DNA of 64,000 nucleotides from Laburnicola sp. R22_1 (GCA_014281115.1 JACONQ010000014.1:1860001-1924000), one strand, 5' to 3'; counted from the first letter of the stretch, positions 36,184-49,200 are shown. The notes: generated by a model not told the origin, from the sequence alone. Numbers and translations are program-made.

Positions 36184-36519
36184 AATCGAACACCGCCTTC
36201 TATTCCTTAGTAATTTGGTGTTGTCCGTGTATCTCGCGCCTATCCCGCCTTCAAAATTCAGAAAATTCAATGATAAATTCATCCTTGCTTGGGATTGTGA
36301 TCATCCGTGTTATGTGTAGAGATGTAGAGGAGAGGAGAGTGTTATAAAGTAGATGTAATAGGGAAAGCAGAGAGATTCATTTATTCATATCTATTTATAG
36401 TTAACCTAACCTTTTATAAATTATAAGACTTAATTATAAGCATAACTAAGATCTAATAGCTAAAGTATAAAAAAGTATAAAATTAACTATAGTAAAAAGC
36501 TAAAGCATTAAAGATCTTT
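36184..36519. other. AT-rich DNA without recognisable content
   Basis: A short stretch of ordinary composition continues to about 36,330, probably the original flank of the hAT insertion. It then gives way to AT-rich sequence. I see no gene or repeat family. Confidence 0.4.
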
Positions 36520-36932
36520 ATACTAACCCTTTTAATTAATATCTTAAAACACTTTTCTATATTTATAATAGTAGAAGAAATAATTACTACTATTATTATC
36601 TTTTTATTAAAAACCTCTTTTCTCCTAGGTAGGAGTATAAACTGCCTTCACTTATTAGCTTTTAAGTGGCCTTACTACGTTTAATTACTACGTTTTTTTA
36701 TTACATTATAGCGCCTATATAATATTATATTACATGTGTGCTAAGCCCTAAAGCGCGTTAAAGTTTTTCTAATATCTTCTCTAGCTTCTAAGACAACCTA
36801 TAATAATAATATCTTACCCGCCTACCTACCCACTATGTTACTAGATAATTAATACCTACCTTTTAATCTTTTACCGCGTTACTAGATAATTAATAACTTA
36901 GAACTTCTATTTTACTTTACTACTATAATATA

Positions 36933-38782
36933 ATATATTATATTAGTAAGCTGGCCATATTAGTAAGCCGGCCACTTTTCCTTAGCATAACTAACTTATA
37001 TTATAACTCTTTAATTTTATCGCTATTAAATAAGGAGCCTACGTACGTCGTGCTTATATCTAATTTAAAAAATACCTCTATATCTTTTTTACACGTTCGC
37101 ACGTTGTGTCTAGTCTCTCTATAGTTTCTATAGCGCCGTAGAGCTAGTTAGGCTCTTTCTTAATTACTACTACTATAAGCCTTCTTTAATCGCTAAGGCG
37201 CCTACAATACCTTAGTAGCTACCTACGCTACTACAGTCCTATACTCTATAGTCCTACCCTACTAGATCCGCTTTTTTTTACGTAATTTCTACTTAGTTAT
37301 TACTACTAATTGCTCCTTAAGCTTATGGACGCGGGTAGTTAAAAGAGCGTTTTAATATAGTATAAGTTCACCACCTTTTATAAGCTAAGAGAAGCTAGCC
37401 TAAGCTATAATAGGCAATTAAGTAAAGAAGTTGCTTACTAGCTTTAACTAGAATCTAAACTTATATATATTACTTAGTATTTTTAATTACTATAGCGTCT
37501 CCTATAGTGGGGGTACTAGTGGAGTACGCAGCCATACTTTAAGGCAATCTAACACTACCTACGCATTAATAGGGATAAGACCTAATGCCTTAAAGGCCTT
37601 ATAATAGTTCTCCTCTATAAACACGTTAGAAAACGCATCTTTAAAGGCTAGGAGGAAGCCTTCCTTATTAATATAGAAGACGCGTCTACGTGCTAAGTCT
37701 CTAACGCGCTAAGAGTACTTACGCTTTAATAGCGAGAAGTAGACTATGTTTAGTGGCTAGAGGACGTGCGATAAGTAAGGTGGCATGCAGAGGGTAAGGA
37801 TCTTATTTTTAAGGCAGTAGTTCTTAAAATCCTAGTTAAGGTGGCTCTTATAGCCATCTAAAATAAGCAGCCTATATCCTCCTACCTAGCGCGCCTTTAT
37901 ATGCGCGTTAAAATACTTTAACCACTCTAGACTAAGCACGTTATTAGTCTAGCTATTCTTAAAGACTAAGAGCTTCTAATTACGTAGTATATCTACCTTC
38001 TTATACTACACAGAAATATAAATGCGTCCTTTATAGATAATAAAAAGTAGAGTTATATATCTAATAGCGTAAATACTCTAAATAATAGTAACTTACTTAC
38101 AATTATCTAGCTAAATAAGCTTAGATTAAGTATGTCTCTCTATGCCTATAACAACCTTTATTAAGCCAATAACACCTATCTAAAAGCTAGTCTTATTAAA
38201 GTTGTACACGTTATTAGTATAGACGCTATACTTAGCTTTAGTATTCTCTACTAGCTTAAACCACGCGCTAATTATCTCTAAATCCTCCTAGAGTATTCTC
38301 TAGCGGTCTTTAGCTTAATTAAAGGCTATTTTAAGCTTAGCTAAGCGCGTTACAAAGCGCTTAGCCCAGCGCTTACTAATAGGCTAGCCACTACATATAC
38401 CTAGCAGTTTATTAGCTATATCTTCTACTTTATACAGCCAGAGCACAAATCCTCGCAAATTAAGGTTAAGGATATATTAAATAATTATCTACTCTTTAGT
38501 TGCAGTAAGTTTCTAAATCCCTAGTTAAGTTTAGACGCGTGGAGTAATTCTGTAAAGCTAATTAGAGAGGCGCTAGTATTTAATATTAAAGGTAGCAGCT
38601 ACGCGTCATAGGCTTTAAATTTGGCCAGAAGTATAGGCCTTAAGAGCAAGGTTAATTCTACCTTCTTAGTTAACTAATATCGTATTATATTATAAAGACA
38701 TATTAGAGTTACCAAAGTGTTAGTTGTGCTAAGGAAAAGTAGCCGACTTACTAATGTGGCTAGCTTACTAATAGAATATGTT
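36933..38782 (-). mobile_element. Fot1/pogo-like DNA transposon, copy A (decayed)
   Basis: About 1.85 kb, the usual Fot1 size. The ends are inverted repeats of about 55 bp: TTAGTAAGCTGGCC..TTAGTAAGCCGGCC on the left and the mirror on the right, each end containing the TTAGTAAG word twice. The outermost TATTCTATTAGTA is shared with the two other Fot1-like copies. Target TA cannot be separated from the surrounding TA-rich DNA. Confidence 0.75.
37001..38701 (-). pseudogene. Fot1/pogo-like transposase remnant, copy A
   Basis: Read on the minus strand from the ATG at 38701, the frame resembles copy B throughout: an N-terminal helix-turn-helix region, a DDE core, and a C-terminal region with a cysteine-histidine knuckle of the type CxxC..HN..TC. 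It is riddled with TAA and TAG stops at former Gln and Trp codons. It is diverged from copies B and C and so represents a related but separate family or subfamily. Confidence 0.7.
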
Positions 38783-38929
38783 ATAATAAATTATACACGC
38801 GCTTCTTACTTTAAATACTAAATAGCACCTTACTATTTACTAATAATAACTCTTTAACTTCTAGTATACTTTTTTAGTATTAGTCTTATTCTATTTATTA
38901 CCTATAGATATCCTATAGTATTAAAGATC

Positions 38930-39070
38930 TTTGTCGTATAAAGATTCTAACTAAGGTCGAGTTCGCACTATACACAAAGAGGAGTAAAATAGAAGGCACT
39001 AAAATCTAGTACCTAGCACATAGTAGTAGTAACAAAATATATATAAAATAACGATAATTTTGTTATTAAC
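38930..39070. repeat. Repeat also present at 31,437-31,650
   Basis: This is the inverted counterpart of the isolated repeat in the gene block. It lies just outside Fot1-like copy A. I see no coding content. Confidence 0.6.
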
Positions 39071-39729
39071 TTTCTGCACAGCAGTATTAGCAATAGTAGT
39101 TAAATATTCTATAGTATAAGCGCGTATTTATATATCTACTATATCTTTATTACTTATTTCTAGTAGAATCTATTAATATAATAGCTCTTTAGAACCTCTA
39201 GGTTAAATAGTAGCGTCTTATACTTTATATATCTCTAATACCCTTTAGTAAATCTAGCCTATTGATTTTTAAAATAGCTCTAGTTTAGTTTATCTATAAT
39301 ATAGCTAAGGACTAGGCTACTAAAATAGTAGAGAGAGAGTTATAGATTAAAATTTATAGTCCCTAGAGTACTTAGATATTTGCTAATACTATAATAAGAT
39401 AAACTAGCTATAATAATCTATTTGCCACATAACTTATATTATCCTGCTATACTATTAGCAATATTAAAAGGCGTTTAACTTTTATATTACTAACTTTAGA
39501 TATTTTAGTTAGTGTTATTTTTATTATTATCCTTCTTATTATATATATATAGGCGCGTAACTACCTACCTTATTAAAAAGCACGTTATTTAGTTAAGGGA
39601 AGGCTATTATAGATAGTAACCTTAAGATCTTAAGCAATAATATACTCTATATATAAGGATGAATAAACACTTAATATATCTAGTTATAGATTTTTATACT
39701 TTGTGCATAGGCTACGTTTAGGCTAGTAA

Positions 39730-40145
39730 AGAGGTTCGGGGTACCTAGGTTAGGTATAGGGTTGGGTTGGGGTCGCATAGACTATAGGTATAGGTTGGGT
39801 TAGGTCGCACAGACCTTAGGTTAGATTAGGTTAATTATATAAGACCCTAAACCTAACCTAACCTATACCTAACCTAATTACGTAAAACCTAACCTAATTA
39901 CGTAAGACCCTAGCTTAATTTAACTTAGTTTAATATTATTTAAAATATATTTTTAATTAATTATAATAGCTATTTATTATAGACTAAATAGGTACCCTAG
40001 GGTTAGGTTAGGGTTAGAGTCTTACGTAAGTAGGATTAGGTTAGGTTAGGTTAGATTACGTAAGACCCTAACTCTAATCTAACTCTACTTACGTAAGACC
40101 CTAATCCCAACCTAACCTATACCTATTTACCAGCCTAGCTACGTT
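39730..40145. repeat. Telomere-like TTAGG/CCTAA-rich patch
   Basis: Irregular runs of TAGGTTAGGTTAGG on one side and CCTAACCTAACC on the other occur within about 400 bp, broken by TTACGTAAG palindromes and by a 100-bp AT-rich spacer near 39,910-39,990. The two sides are imperfect inverted copies: both outer borders carry a CTACGT..AGGCT..TA.A-type word. The units are not a clean TTAGGG array. It could be an interstitial telomeric relic or a small element with TTAGG-rich arms. Confidence 0.65.
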
Positions 40146-40575
40146 ATATTCTTATTTTTAACTTTAACTTTAACTTTAGTATTTATAGACTATAGTACAC
40201 TATAATTAACTACCTTATTATTAGTATAAGGGACTAATTTACACGTGCTAATCAATAGTTCCTAGTCTAACCTATCTTACTACTTTACCTTTTTTTTAAT
40301 ATATTTTTAGCACACCTATAGCTTTTCCTTATAGTGTTATACTATACACTAAAAGGTCTGTAATATTTCTCTTCTAGATATTAAAAACCTCTTAGTTAAA
40401 AAAAAAACTAAACTAAAGATCTTTATTATATAGAAACTCTAACTATGATTAAGTCTATGGTTTTTTTTACAACTAAGAGGTTTCTAATAAAAATATTATA
40501 ATAATAGTAGTTATTTCTTCTACGTTATAGATATATAAAAGCGTTTTAAGGTATTAATAAAAAGAGTTAGTATAG

Positions 40576-42660
40576 AAGTAAGCTAAGTAAGCTTTATAGG
40601 CTTAGTGTACGCACTCTAAGTAAAAAAAAATCTATATATAAAATATAATAAGGCTATATCGCTATACTAGTTTAAAGTTAGTAAGAAAAAATAAAATAAT
40701 AGCGCTAGCGCTATAACTAGTATAATGCTGCAACTATTATCTTCTCTACTCTTATTTCTAAAGATTGCTAGTAATAGTTATATTAGTAGGTTTATACTAT
40801 TATAAGATATATACTAGATAGAAGCTTATACACTATAGGTACACTAATACTCTATTTTTATATTAAAGTTAATCTTAAAGAGACTTCTACTACTATTACT
40901 ATTATTCTATTTCCTACTATCTTTCTAGACCCTAATGCTAATACTACTGTTAACGCCACCTAAAAGTATACTCTAATAATCTATCTACTTAAAGGTACTA
41001 GATTTATACTAGAGTATTACTTTGTCTATAAGATTATTAATAGAAAGTAAGTATGCCTTACTCTATATAAGGCGATTCTAGTATACTAGTTAGGCTAGTA
41101 ATAAATTAGTAACTATTGGCGCAATAATAATAGATATATAGAGTTTTTACTATAGTTCTTTATATTACTACTAGTTAAAAAGGCGGTAATAGAGGGCAGA
41201 ATTAAGGGGAAAGAAAAGAAGATATTTATTAATAAGTTGCTAGGAGAGAAGAGCATTACATAGATACGCTAGATTCTTATAATTATAGTGTTAAATAAGT
41301 GTAACGCGTAAGCGGTGTAATTGCTAATAATAGTAATAATAAAATAAGTTAGTCTATTATACACGCTTTAAGTAAATTTTAATAGATATTAGAATACTTA
41401 TAAATAATTAGGAGGTAAGTGTATAGTAACTACTATTATATTAGCAAAGACTAGAAGTAGACTATATTTTTAGACGCTATACTAGAGCGGCCTTTCTATC
41501 CTAATCTATATAGGCTTAAATTAGAAAAATGTATTAAAAAAGGTAATTAACACTAAATAAACAATATAACCTAAGATTAAGTCTATACTATATATATAGT
41601 AGAGTAATAAAAAAACTAATAATTTTATTTTTCTTTTTAAAAGCTTATAACTTTTTTTACTAAAGTTTTAAGTGGCCTCTTCGTAAAAATTTTACTTGTG
41701 GGAGCAGCCCCGCGCCAAGACCGCCAAGCTCGCTTAGCAGTTCGAACGCGCTTTTTTTTATAATTACCTTTTTTATGCTCTTTTTAATTACTAAGCAGGG
41801 GGCTCTGCTTTTTTTATTATGTTATTTAAGATAAAAGCCTTTATTATTCTACCCCTAGGTAGATTTAATTAACGCCATATAACTTTTTTTTAGATAATTA
41901 TTAAAATTTTAATTTTTAATATATTAGAGATAAAATTACCTAGGCTTATATAATAAATAAAGATTCTGCTTAGTAATTATAAACTAGGTATATATATAGA
42001 CTTAAAAATAGATATTTTTAAATTTCTATTTTTAAACCTCTATAACTTTTTTAGACGTATAGAATATAATTTTTATATATATAGAAGCTTTAGGCTATAT
42101 TAGTACTATGTTAAATCCTTAGTATAGGTTATTTATTTAATTTTTTTATATAAGATTGTTTTTATTCTAATTTTAGGCTAAAAGGTTAAAATTATATTAC
42201 TTTTTAAAATTATTATAACTCTACTTATATTAAAGCTATACTGTTACTTTTTAAAAATTTAAAATAAGAAGGTTCTCTATTTTCTATTTTAAATCCTATA
42301 TTTGCTTTGAAGCAATATTTTTATAAAAATTTTATTTAACAAAAGTCTATATAAAATATTAGAAAATTACTTATTTTTAATTTTTAGCTACACTTACTAA
42401 TATTATTATTAAGCCAACCCTAAATAGGACTAGTGTAGATTACGTAAGCTAGAGTTCGAAGTTATATTTTATCTAATTAAGTAAATTTTTAAAATTCTAA
42501 AAATACTATTAATGCTAAGACTATAGTATTATATAATTAATTACTAATTTAAAATTAGAAAAACATTTTTTTAAAAAACTTAAATACCTATTTTCTCGCC
42601 TTAATAATAATGAATTTAAATCTCTTCTAGTTTAAATATAATATTAACTATTAAATAGAT
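40576..42660. other. Unrecognised AT-rich DNA with one GC-rich spot
   Basis: No coding remnant could be matched to a family. A GC-rich island at about 41,697-41,757 (GCAGCCCCGCGCC..GCGC), ending in a T-run, stands out against the surrounding DNA. Words near 42,425-42,480 (TAGTGTAGATTACGTAAGC, then TTATATTTTATCTAATTAAG) recur at 46,170-46,230 beside the Mutator-like element. This suggests a shared repeat, perhaps a fragment of the same Tc1-like family. Confidence 0.4.
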
Positions 42661-42664
42661 ACTT

Positions 42665-44072
42665 TATAGCTAGCTATATAGATATTAATATCTAATACTC
42701 TATACTAGTAAGTGTAGAGAATACTCTATAGCTAGCTATATAGATATTAATATCTAATACTTTATACTAGTAAGTATAAAGAGTGTATAGAATAATTATA
42801 TAAAATAAGAAAATAATATAATAGAGCTAACTTTAGTATTAATTACTTATATTTAGAAGAGGTATAAAAAAAGATTCTATAGTATATAGGCTATAGCGTA
42901 TAGGCATTATATAATTTCTATATAATACTATTATATAGTAATATTAAAACCTTAATACTCTTAGGTGCCCTTGCCTATATAGTGTATAGACACTATTAAC
43001 TTTTTATTTTTTTAAGATTACTATTAGTAGTTCTCTCTTCCTCTATATAAACTATCTACTTACTAGTATTTACTCTATTTATATATTATTCCCCTATCTA
43101 TATATCTTCTAATCTTACTAGCCTACTTTAGTTAATAGAAAGATTCTATTAAGTAACTATTTATTATACTTTGCTATTATTTATTAGAGGCATAATTAGA
43201 CTTATTAATAGTAAAGTAGCTATTTTGCTAATAGCGATTAAAGGTAAGATTATATAGTTAATAATATAATTATAGCAATAATATATTATTTATATAAAGC
43301 CCTTTTACTTAGTTTATTTCTTATATAATAAATACCTCCCTCTTCTTCTTTGGTTTTTAAACACTAAAAAACCAATCTTTGTGGATAAGAAGAAAAGTAG
43401 CCTAAATAAGCTAGTATCTCTAATAATTGAGAATTTCTAACTATTTGAGCTAGTCTTAACTAAGTTACTAGATTAAACTTATAGAACGGAAAATCTATTA
43501 GCAAGTACCTCTAATAATTAAGAAATCTTTAACTAGTTACTAGTCTTAATAAGTTAATGAGATTTAAACTCATAGGACGAGAAAGTTAATTAAGGCATAT
43601 TACTATCTTCTAATTTAGGAAAAAACTTTGTTGGAAATTTTAATTTATGCTTTGGACAGACAATAGGCCACTAGTGTTAGTTTTCTCTTAACTCCCTTTA
43701 AAGGGCTTTTTTCACTAGGGGAAAGTGCCCTCGTCCCCATATACGATTTGCCTGTGGCTGTATTTACTTTACAGAAAATTTAGAAGCAATAGAAACGTTA
43801 ATAATAATATAATAAATAGACATATTTCTTATTTATTTAGATAGTAATATTAGGTAATTATACAATATTAGATAAGAGAAAAATAAATACTAATAAGGGG
43901 TAGGAATTAAGACTTTAGATAGAAGGAAGAGATATATAAGGTGGGCTTTCCTTTCTTTATTCTTCTCTTTCTTATTCTCTACTTTAAACATCTCTTTATA
44001 TATATTCCTTCTTCTTAGCTCTTTTCTCTTTTTATATAAATAATTAGATAGAAAAAGCGTATTTTTAAGTAA
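42665..44072 (+). repeat. Left arm of a large inverted repeat
   Basis: This matches, in reverse complement, 64,000-63,370 and then 56,020-55,735 on the right of the window. It carries a tandem pair of about 65 bp (TAGCTAGCTATATAGATATT units at 42,668-42,780), then TATATAGTATTATATAGAAA-type palindromic DNA and a pyrimidine-rich end. The arm is interrupted by a 473-bp insertion at 43,335. It may be an LTR of an old retroelement, since a copia body follows beyond the Fot1-like insertion. But the partner is inverted, not direct, so the relation is unsettled. Confidence 0.6.
43335..43807 (-). mobile_element. 473-bp insertion with 11-bp direct repeats, possibly SINE
   Basis: TATAATAAATA stands at 43,324-43,334 and again at 43,808-43,818. 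The inverted partner arm lacks everything between (near 55,985), showing an empty site. Inside are two degenerate tandem units of about 90 bp beginning GTATCTCTAATAATTGAG and GTACCTCTAATAATTAAG. The second holds ATGAG-TTTAAAT-CTCAT on the minus strand, a perfect 5-bp stem with a 7-base loop like a tRNA T-arm after decay of TTCGAAT. An 11-bp duplication fits a SINE/LINE or a Mutator-type insertion; I see no clear inverted ends. No protein. Confidence 0.55.
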
Positions 44073-44151
44073 CATATTCTATTAGTAGCCCGGATAGATT
44101 AGTCTACTAGATAGTTTTTGCTAAGACTACAACACTTTACTATAAATTATA

Positions 44152-45846
44152 ATGTCTTAATAATATAACGCATTATTATCTAATTAAGAAGACAGAATTA
44201 AGCTTGCCCTTTACGCCTATTAGAATAAGCAAATTTTAAGCCTACAACGTGCTACTGTAGCATATAATATTCTAAAGTCTATACTAAGTAATTAAATTAA
44301 TAGAATTATCGCTTAAGCAGATATATAATTAGATATAGCAAAACTTACTATAACTAAAGAGCAGACGCTTATATAGTATATCCTTAACCTAAATTCGCAA
44401 GAATTTGTACCCTAGCTAGGTAAGGTAGAAGATATAGCCAATAAACTACTAGCTGTGTAGTATAGAGACCCTATAGGATAATACTAGACTTAGCGCTTTG
44501 TGAAGCGCGTACCTAAGCTTAAAATAGCTTTTAATTAAGTAAAGGACTAATAGAGGATATAATAGGAAGACCTAGAGGTTATAAATATGTAGTTTTAGCT
44601 AGTAGAGGATATAAAAGCTAAGTATAGAGTGTAGGATAGAGGTATCTATAACTTTAATAAAATAGGCTTCTAGATAGAAGTTATTAGCTTAATAAAGGTT
44701 ATAACTAGTTTAAAAAGACGTTCTTAACCTACACTTATTTAGCTAGGCAATTATAAGTAGGTTATAGTAATTTAGAGTATTTGCGCTACTAGATATACTA
44801 CCCTACCCTTTATTATCTATAAAGAGCAAGTCTATATCTTAGCGTAGTATAAAAAGACTAGTATCCCCTATAATTAGAAGCTCTTATTCTCTAAGACTAG
44901 CTAGACTAATAATAAGCTTAGAGTTGCGTAGTTAAAGCACTTTAACGCGTATATAAGGCCGTGCATAGTAGGGTTATAAAGGTTACTTATTCTAAATAGC
45001 TATAAGAGCTACTACTTCTAGGATTTTAAGAATTATTGCCTAGAATAAAAGCTTCTAACACTCTATATACTAGCGCACTTATCTTATATTCTCTAGCTAC
45101 TTAATATAGTTTATTTTGCGCTACTAAAGCTAAAGTACTTTTAGCGTGTGCAGGACTTAGCGCGCTAACACGTCTTTTATATTAATAAAGAGGACTTCCC
45201 ACTAGCCTTTTCTAATGCGTTTTTTTATATATTTACACTAGAAAACTATAAAAAAGCCTTTAAGGCCTTTAGACTTATTTCTTTAGATACGTTAGTAGTA
45301 GTAGATTGCCTTAATATGCGTATTTACACTCTACCTTAGAGTACCCTACTAAATATACTATAGCAAGCTAGGACCCTAAGTAATACCCTTAAGTTTAGAT
45401 TCTAGTTAAAGCTTATACATAACTTTTTTATTTAGTCTCTACCTAATACTAAATTAAGCTACTTATAGCTTATAAAAGGTGCTAAACTTATACTCTACTA
45501 TAGTATACTTTAAGAGACCTATATTAAGAAACTTAAGAAGTAAATTAAGGTTTTAACAAAGTAAAAAATGCGTAAAAGAAAGCGTATTTAGAAAGATAAG
45601 ACGCTAGGCTTTGCTTAGAGAGTAGATTTAAAAGTAGAAAGCCCTTTTACTAGAGTAAAGTTATTAAAAAGGGCGTAAGGTAGTAGTAAGAAAGAGGTAG
45701 GTCCCTTAATATAATACTGCTGTAGAAGGTGCAAAGAGCCTAGGCATAATATAAAGACCTATTAGATAGATAAAGAGATAAAAAAGGAGTTAGATATTAC
45801 TTTTGGCAGCTTATTTTAAGATAGTGTTAATAGTAAATTAGAGTAA
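44152..45846 (+). pseudogene. Fot1/pogo-like transposase remnant, copy B
   Basis: About 565 codons from ATG to TAA, the usual Fot1 length. Reading through stops, it shows the N-terminal helix-turn-helix/CENP-B type region, YNFNKIGF (normally YNFDETGF, so the first catalytic Asp is lost), the TSIP..LFSKTSWTN-type core and LAHLSYSLQLL (the LPAHTSHLLQPLD position). A Lys/Arg-rich stretch and a cysteine knuckle, YCCRRCKEPRHN, follow. Dozens of stops, nearly all TAG or TAA at former Trp or Gln, mark heavy RIP. Cannot be active. Confidence 0.8.
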
Positions 45847-46244
45847 TTTTATTATAGGTTACTATAAGGCTAAAAATAACAAGTTAACTTTATCTTACAG
45901 TAGGGTGATACAAAAAAAACGCCTAGTAAAAAGATACCTTTTTAAAAGTTATATAACTAAGTGAGTTTTAATACTATGTAAATAAAAAGTATACGGTTTT
46001 AAAGAGGAAATATAGGAGATTGAGATTATGTACTAGTTACGTGCTTACTAAGCAGGGTCCTTAAGGTATCTATCTCTAAACTTAGTGTTTCTAAAAAGTC
46101 AATTTTTAAGGCGTTATGACTTTTTTATTTAGTATTCTACTAGGCTAATGTTTTTACTAGCTATTCTAGGCCTAGTGTAGATTATGTAAGCAAAATTTCG
46201 GAGTACTTATATAACTTAATTAAGAAATTATTTAAGGTTAAAAA

Positions 46245-49200
46245 ATCACGTGATTTTAAAAGTTAATTAAACGGCAAATTTCCGCCACACCACTGCTTGG
46301 CGTAATTATTTCCCATCTACCACTGTTTTGAATATAGTACCACACACGTAACCTTAGCTTGTAAAATATCCCAAATGCCACTACTTCTATCTTATATGCC
46401 ACAGCCCCTATCCCGAATGCCACCGTTCTGTTAGTGGGCTTCGCGCCTCCCCCAGACGCTCTTGGACAGCAGACAAATGCAGTTTTACACAAAAAGAGAG
46501 TCCGTATTATAATATCGTTGTTATTTTAAGTTAGGTGGTAGGACTTCTTGTTATTTGCGTTAGATTTAGCTACCTGCTAAAACTAGAATGGCTTATTATG
46601 AGTCGAACGCGATTAACGAGTTGACGCGTTCTGACGCAAGGTTAATATAAAAAACGATAGTTAACTATAATAGTATCCTTCTGGGATTTGCCCAATACTC
46701 TATTTATCGAACAGACATTCGCGTCAATCAAGCAAAAGAGTTAGTTCTTTATATTATAGTAACCCAGAGGCTTTTATTCAAAGTAGCCTCTAGCGATTAG
46801 ACAAGATTCCACGCTATTTGCCGCTTAAGCGAGGAAACTGGATGCAAATTCTTTCTCCAGATCGCCTACATAAATCGATCCGGTCAATTTGAGCTTTGGA
46901 AATTAGTCCCCCACACCTGCAATCTTAGCTCCTATTAGGATTGGAAAGAATCAAGATCTGCAAAGCTCATTGCCCACCAACAGAGAGATATGGTTAAGAG
47001 CGACTTTTAAACAAGGCCACGCCAAATCCAGACTGCTAAAAGACTTTAGCACTCAAATTAGATATTGTACCTACAAGCGTGGCGCGCAAAAAAGGAGATC
47101 TAAAAGAGTGCCTTCATGGACAAGACGAAGTCCTTCCAGCTCATCCTTCCGTTCTTAGAGACGATTACGGATGGCGGGCTTAATACAGATATAGATCTGG
47201 ATAATAACAAAAACTATGCTACCAGGGCGCACGCTGCCATCTTAACGAGTAATAATAAAACCTTTAAGTAGTGCTACGTGGCACCAAGAGCTTATATTCA
47301 TGCGTTTTGGCACTCTTAACAGTTTATCTATGTTAATAGTGCCCATATAAAGTCAGACAAGAACCTGGTTCTCCTTGTTCTCACAACACTTAACGCTAAC
47401 AAGGAGATCTTACCATTAATGTGGGGATTTGCCAGAAACGAGTCCAGAGAGTTGTGGCTCGACTTTCTGCATAGTTTTAGGCAATACTTTCTGGACAACC
47501 TCAATACCACCAAGAAAGAACATAATAATTTCAAGCATCTTACAATCGTTAGCAATTAAGCAAAAGGTCTAGTTCTAGCTATGGCAGAGGTTTTCCTAAA
47601 AGCTTTCCATTATCACTGCACGCAACATCTTGCCGAGAATATCAGAAACGAATTTAGAAAAAAAATTGAGAGGATATTCAGAGCTGCTTGTCAGGTTAAG
47701 ACTAAGGCAAAATTTAAAGCTTTTCTTAACTAGATTAAGTCTCTTTCTACTCCTGCACGTCACTATCTGGACCAGATTAATACAAGGCACTACGCAACAT
47801 TATATGCACCACTAGTTGATTTCCCACAGTTTGGTCAAACATATTCCAATATTTACGAGTTGGTAAATAGCGTATGGATGGTAAGTAAATCTATTAGAAA
47901 GCCTGTTGTTTTATTCGGACTAAGACTAAGCTATAGGAAGCTCGTAACCTACCGATTCTTCATTCACTTCATTATATATGGACATATATAATGTCGAAGT
48001 TCTACAAAAGACGTTATAAACCCCAGAAAAATGAGAAGTATACTAACTATGCCATGGCATATTTTCAGAAAGAGCTCGAGGAGAGTAACTAGTACCTTGT
48101 GACTCCTCAAGAGCGCGAGAATATGGTAGCTAGCCTACCAAGCAAACCTAGGGGACCGGAACACTTGTCTTGTTTAGCTCAAAGCTCAGAAATGCTCTTG
48201 TCTCGCTTTCTAGGATCACAAAATTCCTTATAGACATGCGATTACTGTCTATTAGTTCTTTAATGCTAAACCTAAGAATTATATCGCTAAGTTCTACAAG
48301 ATATCCGAGTATCGTAAGCAGTATAAGTACTCTCCGTTACCGGTTTTACTAGACAATCTTAAACCTAATAGCATTACAAAGCCACCTCCTTACGCTCCCT
48401 TAAGAGGTCGCCTAGTCCAGAAAAGGATGAAGCGACGGACGCGGAAGACAGAGGCCCGGAGACTTGGAAATCTAGCATCGTCAGATGGTTGGAAGGAGCA
48501 ACAGGATGAGGCTCAAAACCGCTATCAATCAGGCGCAACATATTTCCCACAACGCCCGGACGCGTCAAATCATCCCATTTAGATTACACCTGCCCAGCGC
48601 TGCCCCAAACAGATTATACCTAATCAAGGGGTATCATCTCAACTTCTTAATCAAAGCGTATCCAGCCCATCTTTTATTGCCCAGCCGCCAGACTTACAAG
48701 AGCATAGTACCTTATAGCAACAGATTAGAACTATACAAGCGAGTCTTATAGAAATCGAGGCAATAAGAGAACGCCACCAAGTTAAGGAAATTAGACCTGC
48801 TAGGCGAGCAGTAAACGGGTATAGGAACAGAAACAACAAACACAGTCAATCTTATAGAGCACAGGCATCTATAATAGAAGCAGAACATTCAACCTTGTGG
48901 TACCCATCCCCTAAACCGCCATTCTCCCAGCCAATTGTAGACCAGCAGCTACAGCTAGACAAGGATAAACCGCAAAGCAGCAGCAGCTCTTAAGTAGATC
49001 TAGCCGCTTCTTAAGCCACTTACATTAATTCTACTATTACAAACAATACCTTTACATTTAGGACATCTAACTCTGTTCTAAATATTACCATTAATGTCAC
49101 ATCAAGCCCACTAGGAAGAAACAAAAGACCTATAGCGAGTGGAGATAAAGAAGAGAGTAGTGTCCAAAGCGAAGAGCCTCCAGCCCTATTAACGCGATCA

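Larger units (their letters stand above)
36520..40575. mobile_element. Old element outlined by about 100-bp inverted repeats
   Basis: The sequence at about 36,520-36,617 returns in reverse complement at about 40,475-40,575 with roughly 85% identity by eye; shared words include GTAGAAGAAATAA, CTTAAAAC and AAACCTCTT. This suggests the two ends of one element of about 4 kb. Between them lie a Fot1-like copy, the repeat at 38,930-39,070 and a telomere-like patch. I could not identify a transposase of the outer element, nor its target duplication. A non-autonomous element filled by later insertions, or two separate insertions of one repeat, would both explain this. Confidence 0.4.

Noticed and set aside
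41697..41760. tRNA gene suggested by GTTCGAA followed by T-run
   Set aside because: The bases beside GTTCGAA do not form a T-stem and no acceptor or anticodon stem could be drawn.
43890..44075. 61-codon frame on - rich in Lys and Leu
   Set aside because: AT-rich chance frame within the inverted-repeat arm; the other arm does not conserve the frame.
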